DNA from: CAYQVO01 sp964421085
GTDB lineage: Bacteria > Bdellovibrionota_C > UBA2361 > CAYQVO01
Direction of reading: 5' to 3'
Length of the DNA: 60,457 bases
Assembly: GCA_964421085.1 (NCBI GenBank)
Contig: CAYQVO010000019.1
Location: forward strand, 1 to 60,457
Below the pieces are notes generated by a model that made no database searches, was not told where the DNA came from, and saw only the letters and a program-made list of their open reading frames with translations. Below are positions 53,743 to 60,457 of the stretch, one piece after another. A program made the position numbers and the translations under genes. The stretch's first letter is position 1. Each line of letters begins with the position of its first letter.

Positions 53743-54497
53743 CTCGTTCCCCAGTGTTTCCGTCTGTATATCTCGTCGGGCCGGGTGTGAATGCGGTCGA
53801 TTGTCTTTGCAGTGAAAAAATTCGGCCCGCCGAAAGAATGTGTCGCCACAAGAATCCGGAATGCCTTTACGCACATGGCGGTGATGTTCTCAACGTCTTT
53901 CGAAGACTTCCCAAGTGCTATCAGGCCGTGATTCTGCATAAGGATGACTTTTGGCACCTCATTATAGTGATCCATATATTCAGAAATTTTCTCCTGAACT
54001 TTCCTGGCAAGGGGAAGACCAGGATCCGTGTAGGGAACATAAACCGAGGCAGGACCGCAGTAGACGATTTCATCCGGAAAGAGTCTGCCTGAGACCGCTT
54101 CTTCAGCCATCTTCGAGCACAGAATGGCGTTTGCGGCTGTAGGATGAGTGTGGCCGACAAAGTTCACGCCTTCGAGCCGGAGCGCAAGGGCGTGAAGAAC
54201 AGTCTCAACAGACGGGTGTCCCGGAGCCTCCCGGTCCGCCTTTGCTGCTGAAAGGCCTGCCTTCACGCCTCCATCGTCCAGATCCTGATCGAGGAGGGAG
54301 AGGGCCTTGTCGAAGCGGACACGAACGAAGCCTTCACTGGTTATCGTGCGGAGTTCCGTTCCGCTGGCTTTCACCCAGAAGGTCTCGTCGTCAGCTCTGG
54401 CCGAGGTATTGCCTTCGCCAAGCATTACAAAGTCAAGCCCCGGCTCTCCCAGACGGTTGGACATCGAAATCAACTGAGACAGTGGTGAATCGGACAT
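53739..54497 (-). CDS. class II aldolase (rhamnulose-1-phosphate-type)
   Basis: Likely cleaves L-rhamnulose 1-phosphate to DHAP and L-lactaldehyde, given rhaA and rhaB upstream. 252 residues, class II aldolase/adducin fold: zinc ligands in VGHTHPTAAN and LMQNHGLIALG, EGNTSAR and KASGTELRT for phosphate binding. It is not closely similar to E. coli RhaD, so fuculose/other ketose 1-phosphates or a non-phosphate substrate are possible. Strong GGAGGA before ATG 54497. The 26-bp hairpin lies just upstream. Confidence 0.85.
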   Translation of the reverse strand: MSDSPLSQLISMSNRLGEPGLDFVMLGEGNTSARADDETFWVKASGTELRTITSEGFVRVRFDKALSLLDQDLDDGGVKAGLSAAKADREAPGHPSVETVLHALALRLEGVNFVGHTHPTAANAILCSKMAEEAVSGRLFPDEIVYCGPASVYVPYTDPGLPLARKVQEKISEYMDHYNEVPKVILMQNHGLIALGKSSKDVENITAMCVKAFRILVATHSFGGPNFFTAKTIDRIHTRPDEIYRRKHWGTR

Positions 54498-54535
54498 GCA
54501 GGTTTCCTCCGTTTTGTGAGTGTATCATGAAGGGG

Positions 54536-54592
54536 AAAAAAAGGGGACGGTTCCTATTTCCGCTTCGGAAATAGGAACCGTCCCCTTTTTTT
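54536..54592. repeat. 26-bp perfect palindrome (REP-like, bidirectional terminator)
   Basis: Arms 54536-54561 and 54567-54592 are exact reverse complements around a five-base loop (GCTTC). The stem runs from seven A/T through GGGGACGGTTCC to TATTTCC. It covers the rhaB stop codon and ends in T7 on both strands. The GGGGACGGTTCC-type stem resembles dispersed REP elements linked to REP-associated tyrosine transposases. Within the operon it could cut expression of everything after rhaB. Confidence 0.85.
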
Positions 54593-56057
54593 ACATCACG
54601 CACCTGTCGTACGCTTCATCCCAGGGGCCGCTTGCTTCCGGTTCGTACGTCACCGGCTCGAATGACGCCCTGACAACCTCGCGCATGTCGGCGATTGATG
54701 AAAGCTCGCCAAGCGCGAGCGCCTGCATAAGAGCATTTCCCGCCGCAGTTGCTTCGACAGGCCCGGCGACGACCGTCTTGCCCGTTGCGTCAGCAGTAAA
54801 GCGGCACAGCATCCTGTTCTGCGAACCGCCGCCGATTATGTGAAGGGGACTGAGTCGGTACCCGAGAAGACCTTCGAGTTGCTCGAGTGTTTTGCGGTAC
54901 TTCAGCGCAAGACTTTCAAAAATGCATCTTACGACTTCGCCTTTGGTTTCAGGCGGAGTCTGGCCGATCTTTCTGCAGTTTGCCGCTATCCTTTCCGTCA
55001 TGTCGCCGGCCGGCGCAAATGCCGGATCGTCGACATTAATGAAGGCCTTGAACGCCGCAGCGCCTGAAGCCATATTCACAAGTTCGTTATACGAATGAGC
55101 ATTGCCCTGTCTTTCCCATTCATTCCTGCACTCCTGAAGTATCCAGAGGCCGGTGATGTTTTTGAGAAACCTGAATGTTCCGCCGACACCGCCTTCATTT
55201 GTGAAATTGCATTCAAGGCTCCGCCTGTTGATGCACGGCGTTTGAATCTCAGCGCCAAGCAGCGACCACGTTCCCGAGCTTAGATACGCGAACTTGTCTG
55301 CGCTCGCGGGAACTGAAGCGACAGCAAGGGCAGTGTCGTGGCATCCAGGCGCTATGATGGATGCGCCGGCTGCTCCGAGTTCCTCGCCCAGCTCACTTCG
55401 GATTCCGCCGATCACCGTGCCGGGGGCAATGGTATCGGAGAAAAGCGAAGGAGCGATGCCGCACTTCTGGAGCATTGCCGACGCCCATTTCCCTTTGCGC
55501 GGATCGAAGCACTGCGATGTGGTCGCATCGCTGAATTCATTCGTCTGCTGCCCGCTCAGCCAGTAATTGATGAGGTCTGGAATCATGAGAAGTCTTTCAG
55601 CGCCGTCGAGCATCGGGGATTCGTTCAGCTTCAGAGAGATAAGCTGGTAGAGCGTATTAATCGGCATGAACTGAATGCCTGTTGTTTCGAAGATCTCCTC
55701 TTTCGGCACGAGGCGGAACGCTTCTTCGAATATTTCGGGACCGGGCCCGTTCCTGTAGTGATACGGATTCCCGATAAGTCCGCCCTTTCTGTCGAGAAGC
55801 CCGAAATCCACACCCCATGTATCGACACCGATACCGGCCAGTTTGCCCCCGCAGGAACGTGCGGCAAGAGAGATTCCCTTTCTTGCTTCGGCCCAGATAT
55901 GAAGGATGTCCGTATGAAGTCCGTCCGGGAGGCGGACAGGAGCGCTCGCAAAGCGGTGCACTTCGGAAAGTGTGAGTTTTTTCCCCTCAAGCGAGCACAG
56001 CATTACCCGCCCGCTTTCTGCGCCAAGGTCGACTGCGGCAAGATACAGCTTACTCAT
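54591..56057 (-). CDS. rhaB: rhamnulokinase
   Basis: Phosphorylates L-rhamnulose to L-rhamnulose 1-phosphate. FGGY-family kinase, 488 residues (E. coli 489). Seen: N-terminal AAVDLGAESGRVML (ATP-site start), GIGVDTWGVDFGLLD (very typical of RhaB), MPINTLYQLIS, CHDTALAVASVP (catalytic Asp region), and HIIGGGSQNRMLCRFTADA (adenine site). GGAGACG lies before ATG 56057. It is 18 bases after the TIM-barrel gene; its stop codon lies in the big palindrome. Confidence 0.95.
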   Translation of the reverse strand: MSKLYLAAVDLGAESGRVMLCSLEGKKLTLSEVHRFASAPVRLPDGLHTDILHIWAEARKGISLAARSCGGKLAGIGVDTWGVDFGLLDRKGGLIGNPYHYRNGPGPEIFEEAFRLVPKEEIFETTGIQFMPINTLYQLISLKLNESPMLDGAERLLMIPDLINYWLSGQQTNEFSDATTSQCFDPRKGKWASAMLQKCGIAPSLFSDTIAPGTVIGGIRSELGEELGAAGASIIAPGCHDTALAVASVPASADKFAYLSSGTWSLLGAEIQTPCINRRSLECNFTNEGGVGGTFRFLKNITGLWILQECRNEWERQGNAHSYNELVNMASGAAAFKAFINVDDPAFAPAGDMTERIAANCRKIGQTPPETKGEVVRCIFESLALKYRKTLEQLEGLLGYRLSPLHIIGGGSQNRMLCRFTADATGKTVVAGPVEATAAGNALMQALALGELSSIADMREVVRASFEPVTYEPEASGPWDEAYDRCVM

Positions 56058-56075
56058 ATGTCGTCTCCAGGAAGT

Positions 56076-57170
56076 TCATTCAAATGGACAGGCCTGATTG
56101 CTCAGCGCGGTTCTGAGCATGGCGTCGCACATCACCACTGCGCGCTTTACCTCTTCGAACGGATTGTCAGTCCAGGCTTTCCAGCACTGGCCAACGTACA
56201 GAGTTTCGCCGGGATTGTGCTTGAGCCAGTTCGCAGCTGCAAAAAGGCCATCTCCTTCTTCTTCAATGAGCGCCCAGTTGCCCTTCCCGGCGACCCCGGG
56301 AGCAACATCGAGGATTGTGGTGAAAGGAACATCAGAAGCAAGCAAAGTTCCTTCGCGGACAGCGTGGACATCTTCAACAAGAGAGCGTGACGCCCTCGAG
56401 CCTCCGTTTGCATGGATCCATCCGAAGAAAAGCCCCGCATCTATGATCATCGCGATTGTATCTGCGACAGATACGCCGAGAGACATGGACTGGGCAAAGT
56501 GAGGCAGTATTCCCATCGCCTTTCTTCCGGCCTGCTCATTGAAACGGGTCGCCCATTCGATGGCCATTTGAGGAGTCGGGAAAACGCCCATAGCGCCGTC
56601 CTGTCTTGTCTGCCATTCCAGCACGAAGGGCAGACTTGTGGCCTTTACGACAGGAAGAAGGAACTCGTCGAACTTCTCCCAGGCCCGCTCGAAATCCACA
56701 TTGTTTGTCCGGAACTCGTCTTTGCCGGGGCAGATTATTATGGAAAGAGGCTCCGAGGTGGCGCGCTGCAGTTCCTCGGCAGTCTCCACCACTTCGCTCA
56801 GCTCGGCATGCCACTCTCTGCGCTGCGGCGAATCTTCAGTCAGTATGACCCCTTTCTCGCGTCCTTCTCCCCAGAAGGGCATGTTGAGGACGTTCACGGG
56901 CGGATATTTCCCGTTTTTTATCCCTCCGGTCAGGTCGTCGAGAAAGATCGCCCTTTTGTCTTCGGAGGCATAAGATCTTCCTCTCTTTCTTGCTTCGGGA
57001 CCCAGATGAAGCTGGATGGAGAGACCCTCGTTTCCAATCAGCTCGCAGGAAAGCTCATCGCTCAGGCGCTTCAGTTCCGTCAGTATTTCGCTGAAAGAGC
57101 GATCCTGAAGAACATTTGACCATACCCACAGACCTATCGACTGACGTACTCGCGGCAGTTTCTCTTCCAT
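56076..57170 (-). CDS. TIM-barrel protein, xylose-isomerase-like, unknown function
   Basis: 364 residues between rhaA and rhaB. Not firmly recognised. The N-terminus RQSIGLWVWSNVLQDRSF, and internal LSIIICPGKDEF, MGILPHFAQSMSLGVS and WIHANGGSRASRS, fit an AP-endonuclease-2/xylose-isomerase-type barrel with possible metal-binding His and Glu. A sugar isomerase or epimerase, for example a rhamnose mutarotase substitute, is plausible from position but unproven. GGAGGA precedes ATG 57170. Confidence 0.72.
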   Translation of the reverse strand: MEEKLPRVRQSIGLWVWSNVLQDRSFSEILTELKRLSDELSCELIGNEGLSIQLHLGPEARKRGRSYASEDKRAIFLDDLTGGIKNGKYPPVNVLNMPFWGEGREKGVILTEDSPQRREWHAELSEVVETAEELQRATSEPLSIIICPGKDEFRTNNVDFERAWEKFDEFLLPVVKATSLPFVLEWQTRQDGAMGVFPTPQMAIEWATRFNEQAGRKAMGILPHFAQSMSLGVSVADTIAMIIDAGLFFGWIHANGGSRASRSLVEDVHAVREGTLLASDVPFTTILDVAPGVAGKGNWALIEEEGDGLFAAANWLKHNPGETLYVGQCWKAWTDNPFEEVKRAVVMCDAMLRTALSNQACPFE

Positions 57171-57183
57171 ATTTCCTCCGCTG

Positions 57184-58542
57184 TCAACTCCGTTTTGCCA
57201 TCACGTTTTCTTCGTAGTTCCGAATCTCATTCAAAACAGCCGGGCCGGCAGGCATGTCGTGTTTGAGGCAGTACATGTCCCAGACAGCGCCGAACGGGAG
57301 CTCGAGCCGGCGCTCGTTAATCGCAAGTTTTGTCATGTCGCAGCCGGCACTTTCCGCTTCGCAGAGAGCGGAGTACGGATCGAGCTTTGACCAGAGTATT
57401 GCTTTGCGCGATGCGCGTCCGCCCAGCACAAGCGACGCAATCGGCTGAGCACCCGGCTGGAAGAAGTCGTTCCCCCAGTAAACCGGCTTTCCGCTGATGC
57501 TGCTTCTGTTAATCTCGTCGGCAAGAAGATTGAGCCAGTCGCTGCTTCGGGTCGTGAAGTCCGAATCCCATTTGTTCGGGCAGCTCACATGGAGGAGCAC
57601 GCCCCGTATTCCGGAATCGGGAAGCAGGGCGGTTCCGACAATATCGCGGAACTCAACAGGAGAAACATCGGTGAAGTGTCCCGTATCTACGCACAGCACC
57701 AGATTGTTGCGCGAAGTGAAATCCCGGTAGAAGAGGTGATGCCCCGCCTGGTAGTCCTCGAACCCTATGCCGAAAAGCTTTCCTTCGACTGCATCCACAA
57801 CGCCTTTGAACGGAACTTTCAGAATGCACTCGGCGAGGCTTTCCTGGAGTCTGATGCGCGGCCCGTACCGGTCCGCTCTGTTGTCGCCGTACCCGTCGGG
57901 AATCCAGACGTTGTGTACGCAGCCGGAGCCCTGGGATTCGGCCATGACCGCGGCAATTCGTCTTGTCTGAATCACTTCCTGGACCCAGTACGCCCGGACT
58001 TCGGGGTCGTCGCTTGCGAGGGTGAAGCCCGAAGAAGCCATTTCATGCCGGAAAGGGCTCGGGTTCATGTGCAGATTCACACTGTTTTCCTTTGCCCAGT
58101 CCATCCATCCTTTGAAGTGCTCAGGACCGTGCTCGTTCCTCTCTATGTATTTGCCGGCAGTGTCGGCATAGATGTTGTGAACGAGGATGCCGTTGCGGCC
58201 TGGAATCAGAGTGACAACTCGCCTGAGGTCGGCAAGATGTTCCTCGAGGTTCCTGGGCATCCCGGGCGTTCTGACAGGCGGCTGTATGCCGCCTGCGCTT
58301 AAACTCTTTCCGGAGCTTTGAGGCTTTGGCACCTCATAGCCGCCCACGCTGTCGATTGCCCAGCAGGGGTGAGAGAGTTCGACCTTATCCGCGGCGTCAA
58401 TAGCGGCGTCTGTATCAATTGACATCGCCGCATAGACATCCTTTGCCATCCGATAACGGCTCTGCACTGCCGCATCGTCCACTTTTGAAAGAAGGGGCTT
58501 GATATTCCTGAGACTTGAAGCGCGAAGGAAGGAAGATGTCAT
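57184..58542 (-). CDS. rhaA: L-rhamnose isomerase
   Basis: Converts L-rhamnose to L-rhamnulose; first gene of the minus-strand cluster. 452 residues. Matches RhaA throughout: HNVWIPDGYGDN, VDAVEGKLFGIGFEDY, LCVDTGHFTDVSP (metal-binding Asp/His), VLLHVSCPNKWDSDF, and PFGAVWDMYCLKHDMPAGP near the end. AGGAG lies before ATG 58542. The 161-base stretch upstream should hold the cluster promoter; a TAGTAT is visible at about 58608 on the minus strand but no clear -35 or operator. Confidence 0.92.
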   Translation of the reverse strand: MTSSFLRASSLRNIKPLLSKVDDAAVQSRYRMAKDVYAAMSIDTDAAIDAADKVELSHPCWAIDSVGGYEVPKPQSSGKSLSAGGIQPPVRTPGMPRNLEEHLADLRRVVTLIPGRNGILVHNIYADTAGKYIERNEHGPEHFKGWMDWAKENSVNLHMNPSPFRHEMASSGFTLASDDPEVRAYWVQEVIQTRRIAAVMAESQGSGCVHNVWIPDGYGDNRADRYGPRIRLQESLAECILKVPFKGVVDAVEGKLFGIGFEDYQAGHHLFYRDFTSRNNLVLCVDTGHFTDVSPVEFRDIVGTALLPDSGIRGVLLHVSCPNKWDSDFTTRSSDWLNLLADEINRSSISGKPVYWGNDFFQPGAQPIASLVLGGRASRKAILWSKLDPYSALCEAESAGCDMTKLAINERRLELPFGAVWDMYCLKHDMPAGPAVLNEIRNYEENVMAKRS

Positions 58543-58703
58543 ATCCGACTCCTGTAAAAAGTGGGGGACAGTGATATTCAGGCGCAGTAAACGGGAGACT
58601 TTCTGAAAGCGATACTAGCACAACGCACTCCCGAGTCATCATTTTTTGTGGAAACGACGGTTATGGCCCGGTTCAAATCCAGGTGTTTCTGCAATACGCG
58701 ACT

Positions 58704-60119
58704 TTACAGATCTATCTCAGATAACACACCCTCTTCGACGGCCAGGTCCTCAATGATTGTCACTTCGGAACTGCCGTGTTCCGTTTCCTGGTATGTCACC
58801 CTGTATCTGCCGGGATGAAGCGGCACGGGCAGCCATTCTCCGGAGAGCGTGACAGCGGGCCTGGATGGATCATCGATTGGAAAGAACCTCACGCGGTACG
58901 GGGGTTTCTTCTCCTGCGGCACATTGAACTGCACGCCGGTGTTCAAGGGAAACTCTGTCACCTGTCCGTCCCTCACTTCCATTATGCCAAGATGAGAGTC
59001 CGACGTAGAATGTTCACGGAGACGGACATTCACATCGTACTTCCCGGGCGAAACCAGCTGCGGGTCGAAGCTGCCGCGAAACCGGAATGAATCCTGCCCG
59101 GCCCGAAGTTCCCAGAAGCAGGGATTCGAGGGGATCCATCCTGCGGGAGTGAGATGGGCTCCGCTTGCCAGCTGTACTTCGGTATCTTTCCCTGGTTCAA
59201 CTGAGAAAACTTCACCAAGAATCAGTTCCCGGCTCCCGTGCTCGCTCTGCCTCCATGCGATCTGATATACGCCCGCACCGGCGCTTACCCGCTCAACAGA
59301 TGTAAATCGTCCTTCTTCTTCTCCGGTTTCGGGGTCGATAATTTTCCAGTAATACGGGGCCTTAAGCCATGAAGGAAGTTTCAGGATGATTCCGCCGGGC
59401 CCCTGAACTTTTACTCTCACTGAAGTCGATCCTTTCGACAGTTGCTCCTGTAAAGGAGCAAGCGTTGCCACTGCCGTCTGAAGGGGCTTCTTCTCGACGA
59501 CCGATTCCCTGACAGCCTCCAGGGTCTTTGTGAGACCTTCCGCATTCTTTGCGGGAAAGTATCTGCCTCCGCCCGCTTCTGCCATGCACGAAAGCTGACT
59601 GGACGCACTCTCCTTGACATCAAAGCCGACGACATGCAGCACGAATCGTGCGCCGCTCTCCTTGAGCTGCCTGACTACTGCACACGGATCTTTATCACAT
59701 GTTTCGATGCCGTCGCTTATCAGCACGATGGTCTTCTCACCCGGAAGTGATTGAACACTTTCAGCCGCCTTTACAATGGCCTCACTTAATGGAGTTTTTC
59801 CGTTGGGACGGAGTGAATCCACTTTTCCGGCAATAAACGCAGCACCTCCCGCCCGCACAGATGCAAGCTCCTCTATATCACTACAGTCGGCTTTTTTCCT
59901 GTGGCCATATGCGCTCAATCCCACAGCAACATCGGAAGGTATTCCTGAGAGGACTTGTTTCATCACACTTCGAGCAACATCGATTTTCATCCTTCCTTCT
60001 ACCCGTCCCCACATCGATCCCGACGAATCGAGAATGAAATAAACGGTGCGATCTTCAGCGTAAGCAAATGACACGAACAAAAGAACCAGTACGGGGGAGA
60101 AGGTCTTGATGAAATTCAT
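58704..60119 (-). CDS. secreted von Willebrand factor A-domain protein
   Basis: 471 residues; start ATG 60119 with GAGG upstream gives signal peptide MNFIKTFSPVLVLLFVSFAYA. VWA domain about 24-200 with an intact metal-ion site: D31-S-S-G-S35 (FILDSSGSMWG), NGKTPLSEA and VLISDGIETC. The remaining 270 residues look like repeated beta-sandwich modules (YQIAWRQSEHGSRELILGE about 325; YRVTYQETEHGSSEVTIIED near the end are clearly similar to each other). Likely exported to periplasm or surface for protein or ligand binding. Longer frame to 60251 rejected. Confidence 0.85.
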   Translation of the reverse strand: MNFIKTFSPVLVLLFVSFAYAEDRTVYFILDSSGSMWGRVEGRMKIDVARSVMKQVLSGIPSDVAVGLSAYGHRKKADCSDIEELASVRAGGAAFIAGKVDSLRPNGKTPLSEAIVKAAESVQSLPGEKTIVLISDGIETCDKDPCAVVRQLKESGARFVLHVVGFDVKESASSQLSCMAEAGGGRYFPAKNAEGLTKTLEAVRESVVEKKPLQTAVATLAPLQEQLSKGSTSVRVKVQGPGGIILKLPSWLKAPYYWKIIDPETGEEEGRFTSVERVSAGAGVYQIAWRQSEHGSRELILGEVFSVEPGKDTEVQLASGAHLTPAGWIPSNPCFWELRAGQDSFRFRGSFDPQLVSPGKYDVNVRLREHSTSDSHLGIMEVRDGQVTEFPLNTGVQFNVPQEKKPPYRVRFFPIDDPSRPAVTLSGEWLPVPLHPGRYRVTYQETEHGSSEVTIIEDLAVEEGVLSEIDL

Positions 60120-60457
60120 GGGGGCCTCGCATGTCGGATATGTACGTCTTCCGAGGCTATCCGGCGTTTTTCCCCGAAGCAAGAAAAATTCTGCTTCTGT
60201 CCGGATCCTGACAGGGATGCCGTTACAGAACGTGTATTTCTCCTGTTTCAATCCGGACAGGTTTTCTCTTTGGACCTTCAGTGATTACGCCGGGACGTTT
60301 ATTGAGCTCGGGATTGTCGAACAGAAACAAGCTCACACGCAGATGGTTTCTCCTGCCAAAGCTGACATTGCCAACAGGGAACGGGAAGCACTGAAGAAGC
60401 AGCTTGATCCTCCCCCGATTTCATTGAGTCATTAAAGAAGGGCCAGCCTTCCCCCTG
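60120..60457. other. 338 bases without a supported gene
   Basis: Holds the upstream region of the VWA gene. A plus-strand frame ending at 60435 has a natural-looking last 45 codons (VEQKQAHTQMVSPAKADI...) but no good start and overlaps the VWA leader. No terminator or RNA is visible. Confidence 0.5.

Noticed and set aside
55338..56390. 350-codon plus-strand ORF
   Set aside because: Shadow of rhaB and the TIM-barrel gene; no recognisable domain.
60106..60435. 109-codon plus-strand ORF at the right end
   Set aside because: Last part looks coding-like but there is no ribosome site, the first half overlaps the VWA leader, and nothing recognisable is encoded.

Overview
The window is 60.5 kb of a Gram-negative, flagellated, sugar-degrading bacterium. 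The outer membrane is shown by a phosphate-selective-type porin, a TonB-dependent receptor, lipoproteins and Lgt, and motility by a flagellin. Two runs of N (26956-27058 and 53233-53242) and an open reading frame at the left edge mark it as a scaffold fragment, probably from a metagenome. I cannot name the phylum. There is no rRNA, tRNA, CRISPR array, prophage or insertion sequence that I can support. Nearly all of the sequence is ordinary dense coding DNA.

Left part (1-20 kb): a truncated FAD/Fe-S oxidoreductase; a short flagellin with a sigma-28-like promoter; two multipass GT-C-like membrane proteins; a fructuronate-reductase-type SDR; a CsgG-like lipoprotein; a [4Fe-4S] ferredoxin; a GH13 amylase; and a branched-chain amino acid ABC operon (livH-livM-livG-livF, each junction an ATGA overlap). 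Its binding protein livJ lies apart, behind an inverted SGNH-hydrolase gene. The LivG ATPase carries a roughly 90-residue hydrophobic insertion between Walker A and the Q-loop. An exonuclease I gene and a 39-codon ribosomal protein THX gene follow.

Middle (20-42 kb): porin, nitronate-monooxygenase-like protein with a Cys-rich tail, aldose epimerase, then two tandem genes that each fuse a class I methyltransferase to a D-Ala-D-Ala-ligase-type ATP-grasp enzyme. These are followed by an overlapping lipid kinase, convergent lgt, a structured intergenic region with a strong terminator, and two hydrolases. A signalling locus comes next: orphan amino-acid-type binding protein, Hpt protein, small secreted protein, YfiR-like protein, large hybrid histidine kinase and TonB-dependent receptor. 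A divergent PIG-L deacetylase / NagB-like pair closes the section.

Right part (42.7-58.5 kb): a nearly continuous minus-strand sugar cluster. Read 5'-3' it is rhaA, a TIM-barrel gene, rhaB, [26-bp perfect hairpin], class II aldolase, PHP-type gene, sorbose-1-phosphate-reductase-like dehydrogenase, sorbitol-6-phosphate dehydrogenase, mannitol-1-phosphate dehydrogenase, fused E1 alpha-beta and E2 of a pyruvate-type dehydrogenase, rnk, D-lyxose isomerase and a PfkB kinase. Together these would turn L-rhamnose and hexitol phosphates into DHAP, lactaldehyde and fructose 6-phosphate, and pyruvate into acetyl-CoA. A VWA-domain secreted protein ends the window.

The most unusual items are the tandem methyltransferase/ATP-grasp fusions, the membrane-type insertion in LivG, and the structured region 30259-30467.
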